11,769 nt of DNA from Tannerella sp. (lineage in GTDB: Bacteria > Bacteroidota > Bacteroidia > Bacteroidales > Tannerellaceae): assembly GCA_031277235.1 (NCBI GenBank), contig JAITMT010000305.1:1-11769 (forward strand), written 5' to 3'. Below are positions 1-7,038 of the stretch, one piece after another. The translations under genes were made by a program, and so were the position numbers. Position 1 is the first letter of the stretch. Each line of letters opens with the position of its first letter. The notes under the pieces are model-generated. The model had not been told where the DNA came from and ran no database searches. It was given only the letters and a program-made list of their open reading frames with translations.

Positions 1-1
1 C

Positions 2-151
2 GTTTCGGCGCGCACCAATGATGCAGGCGGCGTTATCACCAACATGCGCAGCGCGATTGCGAAAGATCCCGCGCTTGCCGTTGAAGCGGCTAACGACCTC
101 GAATTTGCAAAATATATGCGCGATTCATCGTTTACCGATTTATTGAGATAA
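2..151 (+). CDS. C-terminal fragment of an unrecognised protein
   Basis: An open frame runs from the window edge to a TAA at 149-151 and gives 49 residues ending in DSSFTDLLR. The fragment is soluble-looking and rich in Ala, Asp and Arg, with no membrane segment. I do not recognise the family from this tail. Two things support it as coding: the frame stays open from the edge, and it stops 10 bp before a strong intrinsic terminator pointing the same way. The 5' end lies outside the window. Confidence 0.7.
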   Translation, partial: VSARTNDAGGVITNMRSAIAKDPALAVEAANDLEFAKYMRDSSFTDLLR

Positions 152-161
152 GAATCAATCG

Positions 162-202
162 GTTGCAGCGGCGGGACTTTTCTGTCGCTGCAACTTTTTT
201 TT
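162..202 (+). terminator. Intrinsic (Rho-independent) terminator
   Basis: A perfect 9-bp stem, GTTGCAGCG (162-170) with CGCTGCAAC (186-194), is followed at once by eight T residues (195-202). Wobble pairs could extend the stem inward. It sits 10 bp after the stop of the first gene and separates that gene from the Lrp-xseA-ispD run. Confidence 0.88.
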
Positions 203-246
203 ATGACAAACGAATAGAATGTATATTCAATCTTATATCCGAATTT

Positions 247-366
247 TGCAATCTGTCAGGATTGCATCGCTCGGTAGAGAGGTCAAAAATCTACAGGACG
301 CATTCCAGACGGAATGCGACCACATACAAACAACATTTTCTACCGAACGATAATCCCTACGGGATT
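247..366 (-). repeat. Cloverleaf-like palindromic intergenic repeat, copy 1
   Basis: This gene-free stretch contains four nested inverted repeats: hairpin TGCAATC/GATTGCA (247-253/260-266), an outer 8-bp stem TCGGTAGA/TCTACCGA (271-278/339-346) enclosing a central hairpin GCATTCC/GGAATGC (300-306/311-317), and a right hairpin AATCCC/GGGATT (352-357/361-366). Read on the minus strand it shares the blocks AAATCCCGT-AGGGATT, GGTAGAAAA and GCATNCCGT, in the same order, with 6767-6914. It is therefore annotated as a minus-orientation copy of one repeat family. The rest of the 203-485 gap shows no gene or clear promoter. The function is unknown; a mobile REP/MITE-like element or a structured RNA are both possible. 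Confidence 0.6.
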
Positions 367-485
367 TTAGATATAAAATTGAGTAGTCATAGAATTATTT
401 TTCGTCGTTTCCTGTATGGGAGGGCAAGCAGATTATCGCTGATTACGAGGAAATTACAAACCCGTTTCAATTGAAATAGCAAAAA

Positions 486-980
486 ATGGAAAAAAACGAA
501 ACAGAGAAAATTGACCGGTTAGACCGCAAAATTTTGGACATCATTTCAAAAAATGCGCGAACGCCTTTCAAAGACGTTGCCGAAGCGTGCGGGGTGTCGC
601 GCGCGGCGATTCACCAGCGCGTGCAGCGGCTCATCGAAACCAACGTAATCGTCGGTTCCGGCTATCACATCAATCCCAAGGTATTGGGCTATAGTTCATG
701 CACTTACATCGGAATTAAACTGGAACGCGGCTCCATGTACAAGGAGGTGGTGCCGCAACTCGAAAAAATACCCGAAATTGTTGAAATCAATTATACCACA
801 GGTCCCTATACGATCCTGATAAAGTTGTATTCCAAAGACAATGAGCATCTTATGGAACTTTTGAACGATAAGATTCAGGAAATAGGAGGCGTTACCGAAA
901 CGGAAACCATGATATCGCTGCGTACGAGCCTGAAACGGGAAATACCCATTGATTCTGTTGATTTTGAGACTATTATATAA
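486..980 (+). CDS. Lrp/AsnC family transcriptional regulator
   Basis: This 164-residue protein has the length and two-domain plan of the Lrp/AsnC family. An N-terminal winged helix-turn-helix covers about residues 8-65, with LDRKILDIISKNARTPF followed by the recognition-helix region GVSRAAIHQRVQRL. A C-terminal RAM/AsnC effector-binding domain covers about 72-150. Such proteins bind DNA as dimers or octamers and usually sense amino acids; the ligand here cannot be read from sequence. The ATG at 486 gives the normal family N-terminus. Only 3 bp separate its stop from the S8 protease, so it probably leads the operon that continues through xseA, xseB and ispD. No autoregulatory site was identified upstream. 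Confidence 0.93.
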   Translation: MEKNETEKIDRLDRKILDIISKNARTPFKDVAEACGVSRAAIHQRVQRLIETNVIVGSGYHINPKVLGYSSCTYIGIKLERGSMYKEVVPQLEKIPEIVEINYTTGPYTILIKLYSKDNEHLMELLNDKIQEIGGVTETETMISLRTSLKREIPIDSVDFETII

Positions 981-983
981 AGG

Positions 984-2375
984 ATGACCCGGCTTGAAAA
1001 ATACAAAATAATCCTTCTCTGCGTATTCTTTTCTGCGACGGTTCAAGGTCTGGCGGAAAAGACTTTTTGTTTTCGTATATATTTGAATACTAAGGGAATA
1101 TCCACCTATAACATCATTGATCCCGAACAATTCCTGTCGCCCGACGCCATCGAGAGGCGTTTCCTGCATGAAATTCCGATGGATGAAATGGATTTTCCGA
1201 TTGCAGAATCACTGATAAACGAATTACAAGAAATTGGTTTTGAGCCTGTTATACAAAGTAAATGGCTGAAAACAATCGTTGTGGAAACAAAAGACAGCGC
1301 AAAAGTCGAGGAACTGAAAAACGTCGCTTTCGTTGACTCCGTCCAATGCGTGTGGAGAGGCGAAAATCGCACGGAAATAAAGCCTTGCGAGGAGGATACT
1401 TTGCGGTTTTTTTCACAGGATAAAAATCTGGAAATCGAATACGGATATGCTGACAATCAGATACGTATGTTGAACGGACCTCAACTCCATGCAAAGGGTT
1501 ACAAGGGGAAAAACATGCGCATTGCCGTTATTGATGCGGGTTTTATGAATGTAAACCGCATAGAAGCCTTTGCAGAACTGCATTTGCTGGGGATACACAA
1601 CGTAACTTTCCCGAATCGCAGTCTCTATTGCGATGACGAGCACGGCACGAAATCGCTTTCCTGCATGGCTGCCAATCTTCCGGGCGTGATGATTGGAACG
1701 GCTCCGGACGCTGATTATCTGTTGATTAAGAGCGAAGATACGCGCGGAGAATTTCCCATTGAGGAAGATTTCTGGATTGCCGCCGTCGAATATGCGGACA
1801 GTTTCGGAATAGATGTAATATCTTCATCATTAGGATATTATAAATTCGATGGCATGGACAGCCTTTACACGCAATCGGATTTGGACGGGAAAACGGCAGT
1901 AACAAGCCGAGCCGCCGAAATAGCGGCAAAAAAAGGCATTTTGATCGTGTCGAGCGCCGGCAACGAGGGCTTCAATGATTGGGGAAAAATCACGTTTCCT
2001 TCTGATGCAGAGCATATTCTGACCGTTGGCGCCATTACCGCCGACAAGCAAAAAAGTTCGTTCAGTTCGGTGGGATTGACCGCCGATTTTCGCATAAAAC
2101 CCGACGTGGTGGCGCTGGGCTCCAATATCAACGTGATTTCCTCCGCCGGACAGATACAGAGCACGAACGGCACTTCGTTTTCCGCGCCGACGGTGGCGGG
2201 TCTCGCCGCCTGCCTGTGGCAAGCCTTTCCGCTGCTGAAAAATACGGACATCATTGCGTTGATACAAAATTCCGCCAGCCAGTCGCAAATGCCCGACGCA
2301 CAGTTGGGATACGGTATTCCCGATTTTATAAAAGCCTATAATACAGCGAGAAACAATGAGTTACAGAAATTTTGA
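984..2375 (+). CDS. Secreted S8 family (subtilisin-like) serine protease
   Basis: The 463-residue protein begins with a signal peptide (hydrophobic core about residues 9-22) that predicts export. After an N-terminal region of about 150 residues, which may act as a propeptide or inhibitor-like domain, comes a complete subtilase domain. Its catalytic Asp is D184 (AVIDAGF), His is H220 (DEHGT), the oxyanion Asn is N327 (SSAGNEG), and the nucleophile is S398 (NGTSFSAPTVAG). All key residues are present, so it should be active. It ends soon after the catalytic domain and shows no obvious C-terminal type IX secretion domain. It sits 3 bp after the Lrp-type regulator and abuts xseA. Its substrate is unknown. 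Confidence 0.93.
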   Translation: MTRLEKYKIILLCVFFSATVQGLAEKTFCFRIYLNTKGISTYNIIDPEQFLSPDAIERRFLHEIPMDEMDFPIAESLINELQEIGFEPVIQSKWLKTIVVETKDSAKVEELKNVAFVDSVQCVWRGENRTEIKPCEEDTLRFFSQDKNLEIEYGYADNQIRMLNGPQLHAKGYKGKNMRIAVIDAGFMNVNRIEAFAELHLLGIHNVTFPNRSLYCDDEHGTKSLSCMAANLPGVMIGTAPDADYLLIKSEDTRGEFPIEEDFWIAAVEYADSFGIDVISSSLGYYKFDGMDSLYTQSDLDGKTAVTSRAAEIAAKKGILIVSSAGNEGFNDWGKITFPSDAEHILTVGAITADKQKSSFSSVGLTADFRIKPDVVALGSNINVISSAGQIQSTNGTSFSAPTVAGLAACLWQAFPLLKNTDIIALIQNSASQSQMPDAQLGYGIPDFIKAYNTARNNELQKF

Positions 2376-2376
2376 A

Positions 2377-3621
2377 ATGGAAGGCAAGGCGACGATTCTA
2401 TCTCTGTCGGAACTCAATCTTTTGGTGAAAGAGGCTGTTTATGAGGCTCTTCCCGAAACATACTGGATTCGAGCCGAAACCAGCGACGTCAGAATCAATT
2501 CATATTCAGGACATTGCTATCTCGAATTTGTGGAAAAGGACGAGATGTCCCAACAAATCACCGCAAAGGCGCGCGGAACGGTTTGGTCGCGTAACTTCCA
2601 GATTATCAAGCCTTATTTTGAACAGGAAACCGGACAGGCATTCACTTCGGGCATCAAAGTATTGGTTAATGTGTCGGTCGAATTTCACGAATTGTACGGT
2701 TATAGCCTGAATGTAAACGATATAGACCCTTCCTATACCATTGGCGATATGGTGCGGAGGCGCAACGAAATCATTGAACGCCTGAAAAAAGAGGGTATTT
2801 TTGACCTGAACAGGGAATTACCGTTTCCCGCTCTGCCACAGCGAGTTGCGCTTATTACTTCTCCTACGGCTGCGGGTTATGAAGATTTCATGCATCAACT
2901 TTCTGCTAATGAAGCGGGTTTCCGGTTTTACATCAAACTATTTCCCGCTATTATGCAGGGCGAGAAGACAGAGGAAAGCATCATTTCCGCACTGGAAAAG
3001 GTTTATAGCCATGTCGAGAATTTTGATGTGGTCGTGATTATTCGCGGGGGAGGGGCGACGTCCGAGTTGAGCAGTTTCGATTCCTACGCGCTGGCGGCGA
3101 ATTGTGCGCAGTTTCCGCTGCCCGTCCTGACGGGTATCGGGCATGAGCGTGACGAAACGGTGCTGGATTTGGTGGCAAATGTGCGACAAAAAACACCGAC
3201 GGCAGTTGCGGCTTTCTTGATAGAATGTTTTGAAAATGAGGTAAATAAGTTGGATGAATTGATTGCTCTTTTCATTTCGTTACCTGATTTTTTGCGTCAG
3301 GAAACCGAAAAAATCAACGGTTTGTCTCTGTTAATCAGTCGCAATGCGGAATTGATGTTGCTGTCCGGTCGCAAATTTTTGGATGAATTTCGGGTATCGT
3401 TGAAACATTTATTATTCAATTATATTGCTAAAAATCAGCGTTTTATAGAGTTAAAAGAACAATATGTCAATTTGGTCTCGCCCGAAAATGTGTTGAAACG
3501 CGGTTATACACTGACGTTTAAGAACGGAAAAATTGTGAAACGGGCTTCCGAATTGACTTCGGGCGACGGTCTGACAGTGAAATTTCAAGACGGAGAAAAA
3601 ACGGTAACGGTTAATCAATAA
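2377..3621 (+). CDS. xseA: Exodeoxyribonuclease VII large subunit
   Basis: XseA is the catalytic subunit of exonuclease VII, which with XseB degrades single-stranded DNA to oligonucleotides in the cytoplasm. The N-terminal OB-fold region (about residues 8-115) is followed by the exonuclease VII large-subunit domain. That domain has the conserved PQRVALITSPTAAGYEDF (154-171), RGGGATSELSSFD (223-235) and GIGHERDETVLDLVA (253-267) blocks, then a coiled C-terminal region. Two ATGs are possible. The one at 2377 lies just after the protease stop and puts the usual short lead before the LSLSELN motif. The one at 2356 would add seven residues and overlap the protease by 20 bp. The downstream neighbour is xseB, 7 bp away, as expected for the partner. 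Confidence 0.95.
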   Translation: MEGKATILSLSELNLLVKEAVYEALPETYWIRAETSDVRINSYSGHCYLEFVEKDEMSQQITAKARGTVWSRNFQIIKPYFEQETGQAFTSGIKVLVNVSVEFHELYGYSLNVNDIDPSYTIGDMVRRRNEIIERLKKEGIFDLNRELPFPALPQRVALITSPTAAGYEDFMHQLSANEAGFRFYIKLFPAIMQGEKTEESIISALEKVYSHVENFDVVVIIRGGGATSELSSFDSYALAANCAQFPLPVLTGIGHERDETVLDLVANVRQKTPTAVAAFLIECFENEVNKLDELIALFISLPDFLRQETEKINGLSLLISRNAELMLLSGRKFLDEFRVSLKHLLFNYIAKNQRFIELKEQYVNLVSPENVLKRGYTLTFKNGKIVKRASELTSGDGLTVKFQDGEKTVTVNQ

Positions 3622-3628
3622 GAAAAAA

Positions 3629-3820
3629 ATGGAAAAGAAAGAAACTTACAATGAGGCAATTACGAATTTACAGGAAATTTATGACGACCTCGAAGCGGGT
3701 AAAATAGAAGTGGATGTGCTTTCCGAAAAAGTGCAGGAAGCCGCGCGACTGATCAAAATCTGTAAAGACAAACTGTACAGGGTGGACGAGGACGTCAAAA
3801 AAATCATGGAAGAAATATGA
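3629..3820 (+). CDS. xseB: Exodeoxyribonuclease VII small subunit
   Basis: This 63-residue, highly charged helical protein has the XseB pattern: TYNEAITNLQEIYDDLEAG near the start, then heptad-like helices up to KLYRVDEDVKK. XseB subunits wrap the coiled C-terminus of XseA and are needed for the exonuclease VII holoenzyme. Position directly after xseA and normal family length (about 60-80 residues) support the call. Its stop overlaps the start of ispD in an ATGA (3817-3820), which suggests coupled translation. Confidence 0.93.
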   Translation: MEKKETYNEAITNLQEIYDDLEAGKIEVDVLSEKVQEAARLIKICKDKLYRVDEDVKKIMEEI

Positions 3821-4491
3821 AAAAATTCGCGCTCATCGTTGCCGGCGGGAAAGGTTTGCGCATGGGAGGCGAGTTGCCGAAGCAGTTTATTCCGCTGATT
3901 GACAAGCCGGTATTGATGCACACGCTGCAAACTTTTTATCAATGGGATGTGTCCTGCGAAATCATTTTGGTCATTCCGGAAGAACACGCAGCTTATTGGA
4001 AAATGCTGTGCGAAGAATTGAATTTTACGATTCCGCATACGGTCGTTTTCGGCGGTGAAACACGCTGGAAATCAGTAAAAAACGGACTTTTACAAATCCG
4101 GGAAGAAGGTTATGTTGCCGTGCACGACGGCGTGCGTCCGTTTGTCAGTCGGGAAGTGATAACAGACTGTTTCTCAGCGGCTCAAGAGTTTGGGGCAGCC
4201 ATTCCGGTGATTCCGGTGATTGAATCGGTGCGCGAAATTATCTCTGAAAACGAGAGTAAACTGTTTGACAGAGAGCGTCTTCGCATTGTGCAAACGCCGC
4301 AGGTTTTTCAAACGGAAATTTTGAAAAAATCATACGAACATTCTTATAATAAATCATTTACGGATGATGCGTCGGTCGTTGAAGCCGCCGGATATAAGGT
4401 GCAACTCGTTCGCGGCAATCCGGAAAATATCAAAATCACGACGCCGGTGGATTTGAAAGTTGCTGAAATGCTGGGACAAAAATTATTGTAA
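3817..4491 (+). CDS. ispD: 2-C-methyl-D-erythritol 4-phosphate cytidylyltransferase
   Basis: IspD transfers CMP from CTP to MEP in the non-mevalonate isoprenoid pathway. The 224-residue length is typical. The N-terminal nucleotide-binding loop AGGKGLRMGGELPKQF (9-24) supplies the catalytic Arg15 and Lys22. VHDGVRPFVS (102-111), FTDDASVVEA (181-190) and GNPENIKITTP (200-210) complete the family signature. No second domain is present, so this is not an IspDF fusion. It overlaps xseB by 4 bp and ends the + strand run. No clear intrinsic terminator follows before the insertion element at 4562. Confidence 0.95.
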   Translation: MKKFALIVAGGKGLRMGGELPKQFIPLIDKPVLMHTLQTFYQWDVSCEIILVIPEEHAAYWKMLCEELNFTIPHTVVFGGETRWKSVKNGLLQIREEGYVAVHDGVRPFVSREVITDCFSAAQEFGAAIPVIPVIESVREIISENESKLFDRERLRIVQTPQVFQTEILKKSYEHSYNKSFTDDASVVEAAGYKVQLVRGNPENIKITTPVDLKVAEMLGQKLL

Positions 4492-4568
4492 TGTCCCTCA
4501 ATTTTATACAGCATGTACAAGCCCAAAGATTAATGTATATCGGCTAAGCATAACCTGTTGCAGTATTG

Positions 4569-5247
4569 TTAATTTAGTATATGTGATTCGTTATTTAGAT
4601 TAAGAAACAATAATCCTAACGATATTTCCATCATCTGCAGAGACTTGCCGTAGCATCTTGTTTTCCTTTTGAAACGGACTGAATAATGCCTTATTCTGCT
4701 GTTATAGCCCTCTACCGTACAGGTTTCCTTTTTAGTCTGTTCCGGTTTTTTCCGGGGTACAAATTCATTATAGTTTTTCCAGTAACCGGCATAAAAGATT
4801 CTTGCAGTCAGGTGTTTAATCTTCTCCCACAGTTTTATTCCCGTTGCCGTGGAACGGTCTCCGCAGACAAAAGCGATGAACCGTTTTGAAAGTCTATCAA
4901 CAGCAATCCATATCTGCCTAAAGTTTTTTTTCTGCAGGTAACTGTGCATTTCATCCGGTTCCATAATATCTACAACTCCTTCGCTAACAGTCAGTTCAAC
5001 CTGTTTACCCCATTTCCCGCCCCATTGATACACGGTTCCGTAACTGATGCACAAAAGACGTCCGATACTTCCGAATCCAAGTTCTCCGGATACATTTCCA
5101 GAGCCATACGGCGGGTTTCTGCGGATTTGACGTCCGACTTTTTTTCCACGGTGTAATGACAACTGCACGATTTACACTTATAGCGCTGATGTCCACCTGA
5201 AAACCGGCTTTGCACTGCTCCGTACCTTTACATTTGGGACAATCCAT
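4569..5247 (-). pseudogene. IS1-family transposase, frameshifted
   Basis: Three overlapping minus-strand frames add up to one IS1-type transposase of about 225 residues. From 5247 the first frame gives MDCPKCKGTEQCKAGF, the first half of a CxxC...CxxC zinc ribbon. The second continues with SGGHQRYKCKSCSCHYTVEK to MALEMYPE. The third carries LGFGSIGRLLCISYG through the DDE domain to 4569. The breaks lie near 5200-5203 and 5079-5086 and each is equivalent to a one-base loss. In the DDE domain the first Asp (EPDEMHSYL) and the Glu (VEGYNSRIRH) remain. The second catalytic Asp, expected in a TD-x-W motif, reads AGYW, with Gly at 4785-4787. Together these make activity unlikely. Confidence 0.85.
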
Positions 5248-5274
5248 AACCTTAAAATTTTTGATTTAACACCA

Positions 5275-5282
5275 CAAAGATA
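5275..5282 (-). promoter_or_regulatory. Candidate -7 promoter box for the IS1 transposase
   Basis: The minus strand reads TATCTTTG here, matching the Bacteroidetes -7 consensus TAnnTTTG, 27 bp before the transposase ATG. The inverted repeat at the element's end lies just upstream and contains TATTGTTAA, which could serve as a weak -33 element. Motif match only. Confidence 0.4.
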
Positions 5283-5309
5283 TAAAATATATATTAGATT
5301 AACAATACT

Positions 5310-5594
5310 ATTTTTTTATATCCTTGTCATGCAAAAAATTAATAAATGAAAGGTTGAAATTGCTTTAAAACCTTAACCGGACCTTGATGTCTATTATTCC
5401 ATATGAAGCCGTTCAACCGGAAACTTAGTAAAAAAAGCCGGAAGACTCATACGGCACATGGATCTAAAAATCAGACAGGTAGGTCAGTTCACTTCCGCTT
5501 TTTCGTCCGGGAAAATGTTACAGAATAACACTTTTTTTGACTTTTCAATTCGGGCGCAAAGTTAAGGCTGGTACGCGATTTGTAACTTGAATTT
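5310..5594. other. Intergenic stretch without a convincing gene
   Basis: This 285-bp AT-rich gap lies between the IS1-family element and the end of the mscS-like gene. The only signals are a minus-strand TAACTTTG (5557-5564), which fits the Bacteroidetes -7 motif, and a very short minus-strand frame of about 21 codons that includes SLPAFFTKFPVERLHME and resembles no family I can name. There is no good terminator, tRNA or copy of the palindromic repeat here. Confidence 0.4.
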
Positions 5595-6677
5595 TTATTT
5601 CCCCAAATCCTCCCGATTCCCCGCGATATACAGCGTCCGTGAAGGAAAGGCAAAATTCAGACCCGCCCGATTGAAGGCTTTGAGTATTTCAAAATTGACT
5701 TTCGAGCGGGTTTCGTATATGCCCGCGCCGGGGTTGATGAAATAGATATAAGTGACAGTCAGCGCCGAATCGCCGAAATTCGTGAATACCGCGGTAATGT
5801 CCTGACCGTTGATTTCGCTGATTTTTTCGGGTATATATTTCAGAATATCAATGGCTTCCTGCATTTTCTCAGCGGAAGTGTCGTACGTCAAGCCCAGTTC
5901 CGTAACGACGCGCCTGGCAGGCTCCGTTGATACGTTGATTATCAGGGCGTCCGTCAGTTTATAGTTTGGAATGGTCGCGATTTGGCGGTCGTACGTTTGA
6001 ATCCGCGTGCTGCGCAAACCGATATCAACGACCGTGCCCTCCGCACCGCTGATTTTGATGGTATCTCCGATACGGAAAGTCCTGTCCGTGAAGATGGTAA
6101 TGCCGCCGAAAATATTTTTGATGGTGTCCTGCGCCGCGAGGGCAAACGCAATACCGCCGATTCCCAGCGTTCCGAGCAGGGTGGTCAGTTCTATGCCCGC
6201 GTTGCTCAGCGCCGTTAAAATTCCCAGTAACCAGACAATTATCAGCACGCTACGCTTTGTTACCGGCAGCAGTTTCGGGTCGAGGGAAAACCGGTTTTTG
6301 TCCCCGGAATCATAATTTTGGGCGCTGTAATTGAGCAGAAAACTAAACAGACGCGCAAAAAACCAGGTAATCACCAGCACATCCAGCATTTCGTACGATT
6401 TCACAATCATATCGTGCAGTTTCACGCTCATTTCCAGGCGCATAGCCGCTATCCAAATCGCAAAGAGAAGGATGCCCATAAAAAGCGGTTTTTCAAGCGC
6501 CTCTATCAAAATATGATTGAAACCGGTCTTGCTTTTAGCCGTGATTTTTTTGAATATTTTATTGATTATCAATTTAATAATAGCAGTTAAAATAAATGCT
6601 CCGACTATAATGACAGCCGAAATCCCCCAATTCTCCAACGAATTTCCGTAATAAATCTTATCCAACATAAGCATCAT
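5595..6677 (-). CDS. MscS-family mechanosensitive ion channel
   Basis: The protein (about 360 residues) has the small-conductance mechanosensitive channel fold. Hydrophobic helices lie near residues 16-42, 68-86, 100-118 and 145-165. The pore helix and conserved stretch follow, with LGTLGIGGIAFALAAQ then DTIKNIFGGITIFTDRTFRIGD. Next is the beta domain (ISGAEGTVVDIGLRSTRIQTYD) and a mixed alpha/beta C-terminal domain. Such channels in the inner membrane release solutes on hypo-osmotic shock. Several starts are possible: TTG 6680, ATG 6677, 6674 or 6668. I chose the most upstream ATG; 6668 (MLDKIYYGN) is also reasonable because a -7-like box ends at 6690. It is transcribed away from DPP7. Confidence 0.92.
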   Translation of the reverse strand: MMLMLDKIYYGNSLENWGISAVIIVGAFILTAIIKLIINKIFKKITAKSKTGFNHILIEALEKPLFMGILLFAIWIAAMRLEMSVKLHDMIVKSYEMLDVLVITWFFARLFSFLLNYSAQNYDSGDKNRFSLDPKLLPVTKRSVLIIVWLLGILTALSNAGIELTTLLGTLGIGGIAFALAAQDTIKNIFGGITIFTDRTFRIGDTIKISGAEGTVVDIGLRSTRIQTYDRQIATIPNYKLTDALIINVSTEPARRVVTELGLTYDTSAEKMQEAIDILKYIPEKISEINGQDITAVFTNFGDSALTVTYIYFINPGAGIYETRSKVNFEILKAFNRAGLNFAFPSRTLYIAGNREDLGK

Positions 6678-6689
6678 CAATTAAGCGCA

Positions 6690-6697
6690 CAAAGATA
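6690..6697 (-). promoter_or_regulatory. Candidate -7 promoter box for the mscS-like gene
   Basis: The minus strand reads TATCTTTG, an exact match to TAnnTTTG, 12 bp before the ATG at 6677 and 21 bp before the ATG at 6668. A transcript from here would have a very short leader, which favours the downstream ATG. No clear -33 TTTG was found. Confidence 0.5.
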
Positions 6698-6766
6698 GAA
6701 AAAATATTTCTAATCCTGTTTTTTAAGGTTTTATTACAAGGCAACCGTAACAAAATATAACTTTTA

Positions 6767-6914
6767 AATCCCGTTAGGGATTGGATATTGGTAGAAAAAC
6801 CGGTATTTTCCCCTGTCATGCATGCCGTAGGTACGCAATTATAGGTAATTTGGGTGGGCACGCAGCATGAAGGAGATTTCGTTTTTCTACCCATATTTTG
6901 TGCCTAACGGCACA
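6767..6914 (+). repeat. Cloverleaf-like palindromic intergenic repeat, copy 2
   Basis: This lies in the 358-bp divergent gap between mscS and DPP7. Hairpin AATCCC/GGGATT (6767-6772/6777-6782) comes first. A perfect 11-bp outer stem, GGTAGAAAAAC with GTTTTTCTACC (6790-6800/6881-6891), encloses a weaker central hairpin at 6820-6836. Hairpin TGTGCC/GGCACA (6899-6904/6909-6914) closes the element. CCGTTAGG (6771-6778) and CCTAACGG (6903-6910) also form a terminal inverted repeat, so the element is broadly symmetric. It shares ordered sequence blocks and fold with the copy at 247-366, which lies in the opposite orientation. The short frames inside it look like translations of the repeat, not genes. 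Confidence 0.6.
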
Positions 6915-6986
6915 TCATTACAGCTGTCAGCAACATTTTTCACCATATTTTGATGCGGTTATCCCGATTTTATCAAATATTTTTCT

Positions 6987-6994
6987 TACATTTG
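6987..6994 (+). promoter_or_regulatory. Candidate -7 promoter box for the DPP7 gene
   Basis: TACATTTG matches the Bacteroidetes TAnnTTTG consensus 44 bp before the DPP7 ATG. A properly spaced -33 TTTG is not evident; the nearest TTTG (6949-6952) is too far upstream. Confidence 0.45.
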
Positions 6995-7038
6995 CCGTTT
7001 AATTTCAAGCGAATTATACATTAAAAATAAAAATACTT

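Larger units (their letters stand above)
4562..5309 (-). mobile_element. Degenerate IS1-family insertion sequence
   Basis: The two ends carry a perfect 12-bp inverted repeat, AGTATTGTTAAT (4562-4573) and ATTAACAATACT (5298-5309). The match extends inward to about 21 bp with two mismatches (pattern YTARTATAT). The element is 748 bp, close to the size of IS1, and contains one transposase on the minus strand whose TAA stop (4569-4571) lies inside the left end. I found no target-site duplication when comparing the flanks, which suggests an old insertion or changed flanks. It inserted in the space between ispD and the mscS-like gene and interrupts no recognisable gene. Confidence 0.82.

Noticed and set aside
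163..474. Open frame of 103 codons on the + strand
   Set aside because: It begins inside the terminator stem and runs through the palindromic repeat. The composition follows the repeat and there is no recognisable domain.
696..1169. Minus-strand frame across the lrp and S8 genes
   Set aside because: It is antisense to two clearly coding genes and has no recognisable motif.
4553..5318. Target-site duplication flanking the IS1-family element
   Set aside because: The 8-10 bases outside the two inverted repeats do not match.
6658..6894. Minus-strand frame of 78 codons
   Set aside because: It is a translation of the second palindromic repeat and overlaps the start of the mscS-like gene.
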